In this document: positions 1-8,704 of the stretch, piece by piece
Position numbering within the stretch: position 1 is the first letter of the stretch
Layout: each line of letters begins with the position of its first letter
Assembly (NCBI RefSeq): GCF_003148745.1
Contig: NZ_QGGU01000012.1
Span: 84,481-148,480, forward strand
DNA from: Pleionea mediterranea
Lineage (GTDB): Bacteria; Pseudomonadota; Gammaproteobacteria; Enterobacterales; Kangiellaceae
Direction of reading: 5' to 3'
DNA: 64,000 nucleotides
Notes under the pieces: generated by a model
The model's input: the letters and a program-made list of their open reading frames with translations, nothing else
The model's database searches: none
What the model was told of the DNA's origin: nothing
Made by a program: the position numbers and the translations under genes

Positions 1-48
1 GACAAATATAAGGTGCCGCAATCACACCAGTCCAAAGTATTATATTAC

Positions 49-321
49 TCAGTCGCTTTTATGCTGGACGATTTGGGGGCAGGCCGTTACACGGCAATTG
101 GTTTGCTTGCCAGCGCTAAAACCTTGCTGATACTCGCTGGGTTTAAATCCATCGGGCGTACCGTACACCATGTGATAATTATCGCGCCAATTCTCAGTAA
201 AGCCGGATTGGGCTTCCTTAAACCCCAGGTTATACCAATTGGTTGGTTTAAAAGTTTGTTGTTGCCAACCACCACACGCGGTTAACAGGCTAACAATAAA
301 CAGTACAACAATGGATTTCAT
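49..321 (-). CDS. Small lipoprotein, DUF2799-like
   Basis: The 90-residue product starts with a lipoprotein signal: Lys2, a hydrophobic stretch, and lipobox LLTAC with the lipidated Cys at residue 16. It is therefore expected to be exported and membrane-anchored. The mature part has paired aromatic/Gly segments (YNLGFKEAQSG and YQQGFSAG) and a C-terminal NC...AC pair, which resembles the short DUF2799 lipoproteins of gammaproteobacteria; I assign that family by eye only. A reading frame upstream could add 13 residues, but this start puts the signal peptide at the N-terminus. No partner gene is visible because the window begins just beyond the stop codon. Function is unknown. Confidence 0.65.
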   Translation of the reverse strand: MKSIVVLFIVSLLTACGGWQQQTFKPTNWYNLGFKEAQSGFTENWRDNYHMVYGTPDGFKPSEYQQGFSAGKQTNCRVTACPQIVQHKSD

Positions 322-359
322 AGATAAGCTCTTCTGGTCAATTTTAGTGGTAGCGGGCA

Positions 360-665
360 AATCACTAGTCAGCCAATTGCTAACATCCCAATAACTAACA
401 ACGCCCTGATTTAAACAGTATAGATAGTAAATGATAACTGTGTCACATTTTTATACAGGAATGTCAGTTGCTTTTCATTGGCCACTGCTGAAAAAAGTGG
501 CAAGTGTGAATATTGACAGACCAACCGGTCTGTTTATATACTTCTGCCCTATATTGGTCTATCTAATAACTGATGTATGACAAGCGTGTGACGGTATAAA
601 CAATTCGGCCGTTACCGCTGACACTATTGTTTGACAATCATCACCTGACAAATCGGGAGCTTTGT
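360..665. other. Intergenic region holding the exporter promoter
   Basis: There is no convincing gene here. The stretch separates the lipoprotein gene from the divergent exporter operon. Its right half carries the promoter and operator described separately, and a GGGAG ribosome binding site at 655-659 just before the exporter ATG at 666. Confidence 0.6.
513..542 (+). promoter_or_regulatory. Sigma70-type promoter with embedded TetR-type operator
   Basis: TTGACA at 513-518 and TATACT at 537-542 are separated by 18 bp, close to the sigma70 consensus. The spacer and the end of the -35 are occupied by a palindrome at 516-533: arms ACAGACC and GGTCTGT around AACC. The core AGACCNNNNGGTCT matches the operator type known for NemR- and LmrA-like TetR regulators. 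The third gene of the operon, 3.2 kb downstream, encodes a TetR-family protein. Autorepression through steric block of RNA polymerase is the simplest reading, but it is inferred. Confidence 0.75.
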
Positions 666-3023
666 ATGAAAAATAAAAGGGTGGTCGCCTACGCAGAATG
701 GATCATTCGCTGGCGCTGGCTGGTTATATTTTTGTCGCTGGTATCTGTAGCGGCCATGATAACCGGCTTTTCAAAAATGGATTTTAAAAGCGACTACCGC
801 ATCTTTTTCTCCAAAGATAATCCGCAGTTACTGGCGTTTGAAGACATGCAGGACACCTACTCCAAGTCGGATAACGTGTTATTTGTGATAACGCCAAAAA
901 ACGGTGATGTGTTCACTCCGGATACTCTGGAAACACTGCAATGGCTGACAGAAGAAGCCTGGCAAACCCCGTTATCCACCCGTGTCGACTCCATTACCAA
1001 CTTTCAGTACACCTACGCCGATGGCGATGAGCTGATTGTTGAAGATCTGGTGCAGCAACCCTCTTCCTTGTCGAAGCAGGATCTGCAGCGCATCGGTGAT
1101 ATTGCTATATCGGAGCCACTACTGGTTAACCGGCTGATCGCCGAAGACAAAGGCACCACAGCGGTGAATGTAACCGTTGAAGTACCCGATGATCCGCAAA
1201 CTGCAGAAGAAAAACAGGCGGTGATGGTAATTGCCAATTTTGCCCGTGAGCTGGCGCAAAAGGTCGAACAAAGAAACCCAAATCTTGAGGTCAGGCTGAC
1301 CGGCATGGTAATGATGAATGTGTCATTTCCGGAAGCCACCATAAAAGATTTAAGCACGCTTTTACCGATAATGGCGTTTATTGTGGTGCCCGTATTTATG
1401 TGGTTTATGGTGCGCTCCACCAGCGGTGTGATCACCTCGGTCTTGTTGAATCTATTTTCTATTTTAGGTGCCTGGGGTTTGTTCTTTTATCTGGGAGGTT
1501 ATCTGTCTGGTCCTGCCATGAGCACGCCGATAGTGATATTGACCATGGGAGTCGCAGATGCGGTGCATATATTGGTAACCTTTCTACAGCAAATGCGGCG
1601 TGGCGATTCAAAACAGCAGGCCATGGTGGAGTCGTTACGGCTTAATATGCAGCCAATATTTTTAACCAGTATCACCACTATTATTGGCTTTTTAAGTATG
1701 AATGCATCCGATGTGCCGCCACTGCATGACTTTGGCAATATTGTGGCAATCGGTGTTGGCCTGGCGTTTATTTATTCGGTTACCTTTTTGCCGGCACTGC
1801 TTATGGTAATGCCGGTAAAAGTACGCAGTAAAGAGCCCAAGGCCTACCACTGGATGGATAATCTTGGTGACTGGGTTATTGCAAAGCGAAAAGTATTGTT
1901 ACCCAGCTTTGCTTTATTGAGTGTCGGTGTTATAGCGTTTATTCCCAACAATGAGCTGAACGATGAGTTTGTGAAATATTTCAGTAAAGAAGTGCCGTTC
2001 CGGGCAGATACTGACTACACCAGCGAACACTTAACCGGCATCTATAATGTGTTTGTATCGGTTAAAACCGGTAAAGCCAATGGCATTAGTGAGCCCGAAT
2101 ATTTAAAAGCAGTGGATGACTTTTCCCAGGTTGCAGAAACCTGGTCGGAAGTGCGCCATGTAGAAACCATCACCGACATTATGAAGCGGCTGAATAAAAA
2201 CATGCACGCCGATGATCCAGAATGGTACCGACTGCCTGAGCGCAAAGATTTAGCGGCACAATATTTATTGCTTTACGAAATGTCACTGCCTCAGGGGCTT
2301 GATCTCACCAATCAGATCAACCTTGATAAATCGTCCGTTCGTGTCGGGCTGACACTGTATAACCTGTCATCAAATGAATTACTGGTGCTGGAAGATCGTA
2401 TCTACGACTGGTTTAACAACAATGCCCCTCAGTATGAGCTGGATGTGGCCAGTTCCAACATGATGTTTGCGCACATAGGCGAGCGAAACATTAAAAGCTC
2501 TTTATCAGGCACTTTGATTGCACTGGTGTTAATTTCGTTGATACTGATGTTTGCGTTACGCTCCTTTAAACTGGGCATGTTAAGTCTTATTCCCAACTTA
2601 TTACCGGCGGCTCTTGCGTTTGGTCTTTGGGGAATGCTGGTAAGTAACGTAGGTATGGGGTTATCGGTTGTAGTTGGCATGACTCTGGGTATTGTTGTTG
2701 ACGATACCGTCCACTTTTTAAGTAAGTACCTGCGTGCCCGCCGCGAGAAAAACTTAAGCCCGCAGGACGCGGTTCGTTATGCGTTTCAAACCGTTGGCAT
2801 GGCATTAACGGTGACCACCATTGTTCTGGTGGCCGGTTTTTACATTATGACGTTATCAACCTTCACCATGAACAGTGAAATGGGCATGATGACGGCCATG
2901 ACCATTGCCATCGCACTAATTGTCGATTTCTTATTACTCCCTCCACTTTTAATTAAACTTGAGGAAAAACAACATGAAAAAGCTACTACTGACTCTGAGC
3001 TTGCTGAGTCTACTGCCTCTTAA
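666..3023 (+). CDS. RND-superfamily exporter (MMPL/SSD type)
   Basis: The 785-residue inner-membrane protein has the duplicated RND layout: one N-terminal membrane helix (about residues 18-38), a large periplasmic domain, a helix bundle (about 230-400), then a second copy of the same order ending in a bundle at about 620-775. The polar helix signatures TMGVADAVHIL and TLGIVVDDTVHFL are typical of predicted RND exporters. Family members move lipids or hydrophobic compounds using the proton gradient; the substrate here is unknown. I chose the ATG at 666 because GGGAG lies 6 bp upstream and the protein then starts MKNKR before the first helix. Its last 50 bp overlap the next gene, which suggests translational coupling. 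Confidence 0.85.
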   Translation: MKNKRVVAYAEWIIRWRWLVIFLSLVSVAAMITGFSKMDFKSDYRIFFSKDNPQLLAFEDMQDTYSKSDNVLFVITPKNGDVFTPDTLETLQWLTEEAWQTPLSTRVDSITNFQYTYADGDELIVEDLVQQPSSLSKQDLQRIGDIAISEPLLVNRLIAEDKGTTAVNVTVEVPDDPQTAEEKQAVMVIANFARELAQKVEQRNPNLEVRLTGMVMMNVSFPEATIKDLSTLLPIMAFIVVPVFMWFMVRSTSGVITSVLLNLFSILGAWGLFFYLGGYLSGPAMSTPIVILTMGVADAVHILVTFLQQMRRGDSKQQAMVESLRLNMQPIFLTSITTIIGFLSMNASDVPPLHDFGNIVAIGVGLAFIYSVTFLPALLMVMPVKVRSKEPKAYHWMDNLGDWVIAKRKVLLPSFALLSVGVIAFIPNNELNDEFVKYFSKEVPFRADTDYTSEHLTGIYNVFVSVKTGKANGISEPEYLKAVDDFSQVAETWSEVRHVETITDIMKRLNKNMHADDPEWYRLPERKDLAAQYLLLYEMSLPQGLDLTNQINLDKSSVRVGLTLYNLSSNELLVLEDRIYDWFNNNAPQYELDVASSNMMFAHIGERNIKSSLSGTLIALVLISLILMFALRSFKLGMLSLIPNLLPAALAFGLWGMLVSNVGMGLSVVVGMTLGIVVDDTVHFLSKYLRARREKNLSPQDAVRYAFQTVGMALTVTTIVLVAGFYIMTLSTFTMNSEMGMMTAMTIAIALIVDFLLLPPLLIKLEEKQHEKATTDSELAESTAS

Positions 3024-3756
3024 TAGCCTGGCAGAAACGGCTGAAGAAAAAGGTTTGGCGATTGCCAAAGAAGCCGAACAACGCAATACCGGCTGGAATA
3101 ACTCAAAAGCAAAAATGGTGATGAAACTGATCAGTAAGTCGGGCGATACCAGCTCGCGCCAAATTCGTGTTCAGTCACTGGAAGTTGAAAACGACGGCGA
3201 TAAGAGCCTGACTATTTTTGATGAACCAAAAGACGTGGAAGGCACCGCTTTTCTTTCGTTTTCTCACGCGCAACGACCTGATGAGCAATGGCTTTACTTG
3301 CCGGCACTGAAACGTGTGAAACGTATTTCTTCGAGCAATAAGTCGGGCCCTTTTATGGGCAGCGAGTTTTCATTTGAAGATTTATCGTCGTTTGAGCTGG
3401 AAAAGTACGACTACAAATACCTGCACGACGATGAAGTTGATGGAAAGCCCGTGTACGTGGTGGAAAGCTATCCAACCTATGAGCACTCAGGCTACACCCG
3501 GCTGGTAAATTATATTGATCAAAAAGAATATCGCATTTTGAAAACAGAGTATTATGATAGAAAAAATGCGTTATTGAAGACATTGGTCAACAGTGAGTAC
3601 AAGCTTTATCTGGATGACTATTGGCGAGCGCATAAAATGGAAATGCAAAATCATCAAAAAGGCAAGGCAACCATACTCACCTGGAGTGATTATGAGTTCC
3701 AGACCGGTGTTGATGAGCGAGATTTCAGTAAAAATGCGTTAAAGCGGATCCGCTAA
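2974..3756 (+). CDS. LolA-like outer membrane lipoprotein-sorting protein
   Basis: The 260-residue periplasmic protein has a signal peptide of about 20 residues (MKKLLLTLSLLSLLPLNSLA, cleavage before ETAEE). The mature part matches the LolA-like family (PF17131 type): the segment DEQWLYLPALKRVKRISSS followed by a GSEFSFEDL motif is characteristic. These proteins have an unclosed beta-barrel thought to carry a lipid and are commonly paired with MMPL/RND exporters, as here. The start ATG at 2974 has GAGGAAA upstream and lies inside the exporter gene. The likely role is accepting or passing on the exporter's hydrophobic cargo; this is inferred from context. Confidence 0.85.
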   Translation: MKKLLLTLSLLSLLPLNSLAETAEEKGLAIAKEAEQRNTGWNNSKAKMVMKLISKSGDTSSRQIRVQSLEVENDGDKSLTIFDEPKDVEGTAFLSFSHAQRPDEQWLYLPALKRVKRISSSNKSGPFMGSEFSFEDLSSFELEKYDYKYLHDDEVDGKPVYVVESYPTYEHSGYTRLVNYIDQKEYRILKTEYYDRKNALLKTLVNSEYKLYLDDYWRAHKMEMQNHQKGKATILTWSDYEFQTGVDERDFSKNALKRIR

Positions 3757-3778
3757 ACGCAGTTGTTAGAGGTTTATT

Positions 3779-4384
3779 ATGGTGGTACTTCGAAATCCAG
3801 ATGAAACGCGGCGACGAATACTCGAAGCCGCGCTGGAGGAAATTCATTTAAGGGGCTTTCAGGGCATGCGTGTGGAGCATATTTTGACACGCACCAAACT
3901 GACAAAAGGCGCCCTGTACCACCATTTTGCTAATAAAATGGCCATTGGCTATGCGATTGTGGATGAAATACTGGGTCAGGATGTGATGAATCGTTGGGTG
4001 ATGCCACTCAAAGATTCCGATGATCCGGTAAAAACCATCATCGATATTTGTGAGCAGGAACGCGCCGGCAATACCGCCTCCGAGATTGAAAAAGGCTGCC
4101 CAATCAATAATTTATCTCAAGAAATGTCACCCATTGATGAAGGCTTTCGAGAGCGGCTTGAGGCCGTGTATCAGGAGTGGACCGGCGCAATTGCTGATGC
4201 TTTAAGACGTGGGCAGGAAAAAGGCACCATACGAAAAGAGGTTAGTCCGGAAAAAGTAGCCAAGTTTTTATTGGCGTCGCTGCAAGGTATTATTGGCGTG
4301 GCCAAATGTTGTCGCCATGACAATATGCTGGATGATATGGCAGATTGCCTGAAAGACTACCTGATGCAGCTGAGGGTTTCATAA
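3779..4384 (+). CDS. TetR/AcrR-family transcriptional regulator
   Basis: The 201-residue protein has an N-terminal TetR helix-turn-helix: RRRILEAALEEIHLRGFQG, then a recognition region TKLTKGALYHHFANK at about residues 39-53. The C-terminal ligand domain contains GCPINNLSQEMSP, a signature of the NemR/AcuR/YxaF-like branch, whose members bind AGACC...GGTCT palindromes. Such a palindrome sits in the promoter of this operon at 516-533. AGAGG at 3768-3772 supports the start. It lies 22 bp after the LolA-like gene, so the regulator is probably cotranscribed with, and represses, its own exporter operon. The inducer is unknown; the Cys in GCPI could act as an electrophile sensor as in NemR (speculative). 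Confidence 0.88.
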   Translation: MVVLRNPDETRRRILEAALEEIHLRGFQGMRVEHILTRTKLTKGALYHHFANKMAIGYAIVDEILGQDVMNRWVMPLKDSDDPVKTIIDICEQERAGNTASEIEKGCPINNLSQEMSPIDEGFRERLEAVYQEWTGAIADALRRGQEKGTIRKEVSPEKVAKFLLASLQGIIGVAKCCRHDNMLDDMADCLKDYLMQLRVS

Positions 4385-4507
4385 AGTGTATAAGGTATAA
4401 CTCGATGTGGCAGCAATATGAAAAGAATACAATTTAAGTGGGCAGTCGATATTTTAAAACCATGAATTCAAAAACAGATTAACATCGAGCTTTATTTCAT
4501 CTCATCT

Positions 4508-4575
4508 GTTTCGCCCTTTTGGGCGACCTTCTTTTTCAGGCCAAAAAGAAGGCAAAAGGCCCTGCGTTCCAACAA
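4508..4575 (+). repeat. Double-hairpin intergenic repeat, copy 1
   Basis: Two adjacent perfect hairpins: TCGCCC-TTTT-GGGCGA (4511-4526) and CCTTCTTTTT-CAGGCC-AAAAAGAAGG (4527-4552), followed by CAAAAGGCCCTGCG. The order (GCCC hairpin, then CTTTTT/AAAAAG hairpin, then a GGCA-A-rich tail with GCCC) is the same as in the copies at 27936-28021 and 28329-28414. This copy is the most diverged. It looks like a REP/MITE-like dispersed element. Confidence 0.65.
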
Positions 4576-4815
4576 TTAAGCCCTACGGGTTCCTCAAAAT
4601 CACTCATACCTGTCAACACACCGTTATTGACAGCCTTCCATGGCTGACAATAACTTCCACTGGCGTCCATGCCAGTGGCTGTGTGCGGTATGACTGATTT
4701 TGAGCTTAATTGAGTCACTCTAAAACCTGAAAAACAACTATGTCAAAGCTATACTGTCTGTTTGCCTAGAGCTCTTTTGATTGTCACAGTAAGATCATGT
4801 CTAAAACATCAGGGC

Positions 4816-4840
4816 AAAAAAATGCCCCGACCAGCGGGGC
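4816..4840 (-). terminator. Rho-independent terminator (minus strand)
   Basis: Stem GCCCCG/CGGGGC (4824-4829 with 4835-4840), loop of 5 nt, followed on the minus strand by ATTTTTTT (4816-4823). It lies about 165 bp downstream of the small minus-strand gene at 5004-5198. Confidence 0.75.
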
Positions 4841-5003
4841 AAATATCTCACTTTTTCAACCAAAGAGTACGTTTTTAACAAAAAACATCAAAAAACAACC
4901 AAAGTTAACTAGACCTTACACAATTTAAACAACCGGGAAATCATTTAAACTTATACATTCAGACGACCCATATTCAGAATAGTTCAACATTTTTCAAAAA
5001 CTT

Positions 5004-5198
5004 TTAGTGATTGGCAGCGCGTCGGAAGTTTGAGCGCATGGAGCGCACGTAATTCACCATCTCCAGCTCAGCGCTGGACTGATCCGGAAACGGCCCCATA
5101 TTGATACCTTCTCGGGTATCGAAGAACCATCCGCTGCCTTTTTTAAAAATACGATCACGTTTGATAGTTTGAGAAGCTGACGATGTATAAACGTCCAT
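5004..5198 (-). CDS. Small DUF6316-like protein
   Basis: The 64-residue product is soluble and has no signal peptide. The central motif GWFFDTREGINMGPFPDQ followed by an acidic helix resembles the short DUF6316 family of gammaproteobacteria, where a WxF-TREG-xxGPF core is conserved. Function is unknown. A longer frame begins 12 codons upstream, but the chosen ATG at 5198 has AGGA about 10 bp upstream and gives a product of the family's usual size. A terminator follows at 4816-4840, so it appears to be a single-gene transcript. Confidence 0.55.
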   Translation of the reverse strand: MDVYTSSASQTIKRDRIFKKGSGWFFDTREGINMGPFPDQSSAELEMVNYVRSMRSNFRRAANH

Positions 5199-5413
5199 AT
5201 CATTTATCCTGTTTTCAACTCGGCAATTTATCAAGGGTTGTCAGTATAGGTCATCTCTTTTAGGGATTATGTAGGTTTAGCTGATAATTTAATGTGAGAG
5301 ATCCGCTATATTTAAACGTCTATACAAGCGTTATTGTCATTGCTTGTATAGACGACTGTTGTATAGCGATGTATGGAAAAAGGTTATGACAGTTGATTGG
5401 TTTGCGTTGTCAG

Positions 5414-5812
5414 TTATGCGATTTCATCGTATTTGGCGTAAATAATTCGTTCTTCTTTTTGAATGCGCTGAGACAAAGTCGCAACCAGGCTACCAAAATC
5501 TTTTGCGAATTCTATTCCGGAGCCCCCGCCATCGTATTTATCAAAAAACTTCAAGGCAGCGCTAGATATGTTATTCATGTCTTTGGCAAACAGATCGAGT
5601 GTACGTTTTAGATCAGGATTTTTCTGTGCTTCCTGATTAAGTTTAGGATAAAGCTGCTCGTCTTCCTTTTTCAGGTGGGCCAATAAACTTTTTTTCGCCA
5701 GAGCCAGTTTTTTCTGCCCTTCTGCACTGGTGACACCAAGTGTTTTGATTTTTGTCAGGTTTTCAACAATGGCCTGATGTTCTTTTTTTAATTCATCAAC
5801 TAACCGAGACAT
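5414..5812 (-). CDS. Hemerythrin-like HHE-domain protein
   Basis: The 132-residue all-helical protein carries the HHE cation-binding pattern. His appears in KKEHQAIVENL near residue 12 and again in LLAHLKKEDEQLYPKL, a typical iron-ligand helix. The C-terminal KEERIIYAKY helix takes the place of the last ligand helix and has Glu and Tyr but no His. Family members bind a di-iron centre and act in oxygen, nitric oxide or iron handling, or in regulation. AAGGAG lies about 9 bp before the ATG. It is a monocistronic gene with no informative neighbours. Whether a complete di-iron site forms cannot be settled from sequence alone. Confidence 0.75.
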   Translation of the reverse strand: MSRLVDELKKEHQAIVENLTKIKTLGVTSAEGQKKLALAKKSLLAHLKKEDEQLYPKLNQEAQKNPDLKRTLDLFAKDMNNISSAALKFFDKYDGGGSGIEFAKDFGSLVATLSQRIQKEERIIYAKYDEIA

Positions 5813-6017
5813 CTGTTACTGCTCCTTAATTATTAACTTTGTAGTGGAACGTCCTGTTTATTAAATTTATCCCTACTACCAAAAAATAGCAGAGTATCCA
5901 GAAGCGTGTAAAATAAATAACTATACAACGCTAATCGAGATTGCTTGCTGATAATTTACCTTCAGTGTAGAGTTTTATTGGCTTGCGGTGGTTTTTAATA
6001 TTATCAAGGAGCAACCT

Positions 6018-6437
6018 GTGACTGACTTAAAAACTCAAAAAAACAAAGCCAGTGTGGAAAGCTTTTTAAATGCTGTGGAGCCGGAACAACGTAAGCAAGA
6101 TGCGTTTGCGGTGCTTGAACTGATGAAAAAAGTCACCGGGGAAGATCCCGCTATGTGGGGCAGTTCCATTATCGGCTTTGGCAGTTATCATTATGTGTAC
6201 GCAAGTGGCCGGGAAGGCGACTGGATGCGCATTGGATTTTCACCGCGTAAAACGGCGCTAACGCTATACATTATGTCAGGGTTTGCCAAATACGATGAAT
6301 TAATGGACAAACTTGGCAAGTACAAAACCGGTAAATCATGTCTGTATATCAAAAAACTTGAGGATGTGGACATTAAAGTACTGACCCAGTTAATGAAAGA
6401 ATCGCTTAAATATATGAAGAAAACCTATCCTGATTAA
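6018..6437 (+). CDS. DUF1801-domain protein
   Basis: The 139-residue protein fits the DUF1801 (YdhG-like) family: a helical N-terminus (SVESFLNAVEPEQRKQD) precedes a beta-rich core with MWGSSIIGFGSYHYVYASGR and the conserved YKTGKSCLYIKKLEDVD. I chose the GTG at 6018 because AAGGAG lies just upstream at 6006-6011; an ATG ten codons earlier has no ribosome binding site. The function of the family is not established, although a frataxin-like fold is known. The stop codon overlaps the stop of the convergent amidohydrolase gene through a shared TTAA at 6434-6437. Confidence 0.8.
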   Translation: MTDLKTQKNKASVESFLNAVEPEQRKQDAFAVLELMKKVTGEDPAMWGSSIIGFGSYHYVYASGREGDWMRIGFSPRKTALTLYIMSGFAKYDELMDKLGKYKTGKSCLYIKKLEDVDIKVLTQLMKESLKYMKKTYPD

Positions 6438-8242
6438 TATTTCGAATAAACCTCGATACCGTCAACAAACGTTTTTAACACTTCAACATTCTTTATGGTT
6501 TTTGGATCAATAGCGTTCAGGTTATCACTTAACACAACAAAGTCTGCCAGTTTTCCGGTTTCTATGGAGCCTTTATCCTGCTCAGAAAACGATGCGTAGG
6601 CAGCATGAATTGTATGGGCGTTGATGGCTTCAGCGACACTGATTTTTTCTTTTGCCACCCAGCCGTCAGGGTTTTTACCATCCAGCGTTCGTCGGGTAAC
6701 GGCGGCGTAAATGGTCATTAAGGGTTTTGGTGGCGCGACAAACCAGTCGCTACCGAATGCAATGGTGGTATCCTGTTTTAATAAACTGTTAAAGGCGTAA
6801 GTGGTATTGATGCGGTTGCCAATTAACTTTTCTGCCCAGCGACCATCGTCTATGGCATGGTAAGGCTGCATGGATGCAATGACGTTTAATTCGGCAAAGC
6901 GCTTAAAATCTTTTTCCGCAATATGCTGCGCATGTTCGATGCGAAAGCGGCGATCTTTTTCGCCATTTGTTTTAATGACTTTTTCGTAAACATTGAGCAG
7001 TGTGTGTATGGCTTTATCGCCAATGGCGTGAATGCTCAAATTTAAATTATTCTTATCAGCACCTTGAACCTGTTGTAACAGTTTTTCAGGCTCAATAACC
7101 AGAAAGCCTTTATCGTCAGGTTGATCATTATAAGGCTGAAAAAATGCCGCCGTATGTGAACCCAGTGAGCCATCGACAAAGGCTTTAAGTCCACCAACTT
7201 TATGCCATTGATCACCGCGTCCATTTTGCTCAATGTATTGTTTTAATGCCTGCCATTGATTTAATGGCACATGACTATAAACTCTTACACTGAGTTGTTG
7301 ATTGTTGTGCAACTGTTTTACGGTATTCAGCGAAGTAAAGTCGGCCATATCAACCACCGAGGTGACGCCTTGCTGATTGACGTATGTCATAGCATCCAGA
7401 AGCGCTTGTTGATTTTGTTGCGCGGAAGCTTCTGGAATAGCATTGGCTATATAAGCCATGGCATTGTCTTTAAAAATGCCGGTTATACGACCTGTTTTAT
7501 CGCGAACTATATCGCCACCTTTTACGTCTTTTACCTCGTTGTTGATACCAGCAAGTTCCAATGCCTTGGAATTAGCTAATGCCATATGCCCATCAAGCCG
7601 GGTAACCCAGACCGGATGATCCGGTACGGCTTTATCGAGCCAGTCACGATGCGGCAGGTTGCCGCCCCAGTTTTCATGATCCCAGTCGCCACCAATGATC
7701 CATTGCCCCGGTTTCAGTTGCTTACTTTTGGCGGTAATGCGTTGTATAAATTCTCGCTTTGTTTTTGCATCGCGCAATTTAACTTGTGATAAACGGTAGC
7801 CGCCAATTAAAAAATGCACATGAGAGTCTATAAAACCGGGCACCACAAACCGGCCTTTTAAATCCACCGTGTGTTGCACTTTATCCTGATAGCGTTTTGC
7901 TAATGATTTGTCTCCAACCGCAACGAAGCGATTGCCTTTTACCACAAATGCTTTATGGGGATTACTGGGTTGCTCGGTATTCCAGATTATGCCATTGGTA
8001 TAAAGCGTGAGCGCTGGAGATTGTTTGTTGCTAGTGGTTGAGTAGGCAAGTAAAGGCAGGCTGAGTAGCAGGGTAATGGATAAAGGTTTTATAGATAGTG
8101 GTTTAATAGACAGATGTTTAATGGTGAAAGGCTTAAAGGAGATTTTGTTATAGCCAGTTCGCTTGCCATTAATTTTTGTCCGATAAAAGAAAGCTTTAAG
8201 CTGATAAATCACAAGCGAAGAAAAACTATGTAATGGCGACAT
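6434..8242 (-). CDS. Secreted amidohydrolase, YtcJ-like (amidohydrolase 3 family)
   Basis: The 602-residue metal-dependent hydrolase has the metal motif FIDSHVHF (His141, His143), later His residues in LSIHAIGDKAIH and FRIEHAQHI, and the FGSDW motif carrying the catalytic Asp. This is the order seen in YtcJ/AepA-like amidohydrolases. The substrate is unknown. AAGGAG sits 7 bp before the ATG at 8242 and fixes this start. The N-terminus is odd: about 50 residues precede a hydrophobic export segment (TLLLSLPLLAYS) and contain four tandem pentapeptides like IKPLS, encoded by a 15-bp repeat. Export is likely, but the long n-region is atypical. Confidence 0.85.
   Translation of the reverse strand: MSPLHSFSSLVIYQLKAFFYRTKINGKRTGYNKISFKPFTIKHLSIKPLSIKPLSITLLLSLPLLAYSTTSNKQSPALTLYTNGIIWNTEQPSNPHKAFVVKGNRFVAVGDKSLAKRYQDKVQHTVDLKGRFVVPGFIDSHVHFLIGGYRLSQVKLRDAKTKREFIQRITAKSKQLKPGQWIIGGDWDHENWGGNLPHRDWLDKAVPDHPVWVTRLDGHMALANSKALELAGINNEVKDVKGGDIVRDKTGRITGIFKDNAMAYIANAIPEASAQQNQQALLDAMTYVNQQGVTSVVDMADFTSLNTVKQLHNNQQLSVRVYSHVPLNQWQALKQYIEQNGRGDQWHKVGGLKAFVDGSLGSHTAAFFQPYNDQPDDKGFLVIEPEKLLQQVQGADKNNLNLSIHAIGDKAIHTLLNVYEKVIKTNGEKDRRFRIEHAQHIAEKDFKRFAELNVIASMQPYHAIDDGRWAEKLIGNRINTTYAFNSLLKQDTTIAFGSDWFVAPPKPLMTIYAAVTRRTLDGKNPDGWVAKEKISVAEAINAHTIHAAYASFSEQDKGSIETGKLADFVVLSDNLNAIDPKTIKNVEVLKTFVDGIEVYSKY
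8078..8137. repeat. Four tandem 15-bp repeats inside amidohydrolase gene
   Basis: Units at 8078-8092, 8093-8107, 8108-8122 and 8123-8137 share the pattern RGA-(A/T/C)AR-RG-TTTAAT read on the plus strand. They are in frame and encode FKPFT, IKHLS, IKPLS and IKPLS on the minus strand, just before the hydrophobic core of the signal sequence. Confidence 0.8.
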
Positions 8243-8446
8243 ATTTAGCTCCTTAAGGATTATTGCGAGTTGCTTAGTTGATGCAACACAGGCATCATCC
8301 TGTTGTTATTTCATTAGACCTGCAGCGATAAATCAATTGAAGCTCAACATAGCATGGCTTGTTTTTTTGAGCAAAAAATCATCAGTCAGTTTATAGCGAT
8401 ATAATGGGTTAACGCCAATAATTTCAGCAAGTGGATACAAGCAGAG

Positions 8447-8704
8447 ATGACGTCTCAGGAACAGCAATTAATAGATGCAGTAAATCAGGTAATGCCTTTT
8501 GGTAAATACAAAGGACGTAAGTTACTGGAACTGCCAGAGCCTTATTTGGTTTGGTTTCACAAACAAGGGTTTCCTGACTCAAAATTAGGTCAACAATTGG
8601 CGTTGCTCTACGAAATAAAATTAAATGGTCTGGAATCGATGCTGCAACCTTTATTGAGCAATAGTAATAATCACTCATCCGTTACAAGAGAACATAACTC
8701 GTGA
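8447..8704 (+). CDS. DUF3820 family protein
   Basis: The 85-residue protein carries the DUF3820 signature [20 protein letters not shown] followed by [28 protein letters not shown], over nearly its whole length. In related gammaproteobacteria it is a conserved cytosolic protein of unknown biochemical role, sometimes called quorum-sensing regulated. It ends in GTGA, overlapping the GTG start of the next gene by 4 bp, so the two are probably translated from one transcript. Confidence 0.85.
   Translation: MTSQEQQLIDAVNQVMPFGKYKGRKLLELPEPYLVWFHKQGFPDSKLGQQLALLYEIKLNGLESMLQPLLSNSNNHSSVTREHNS

Larger units (their letters stand above)
4385..5003. other. Gene-poor intergenic region with dispersed repeat and hairpins
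   Basis: No protein gene is supported. A 60-codon frame on the minus strand (4536-4718) is made of repeat sequence. The region carries a double-hairpin repeat (4508-4575) related to two copies near 28 kb. Two further short hairpins follow: CAGCC/GGCTG at 4631-4646 and CCACTGG/CCAGTGG at 4657-4678. A terminator for the minus-strand gene to the right lies at 4816-4840. Confidence 0.6.

Noticed and set aside
4536..4718. 60-codon minus-strand frame
   Set aside because: It is built from the double-hairpin repeat and two other hairpins, has no ribosome site and matches no family I know.
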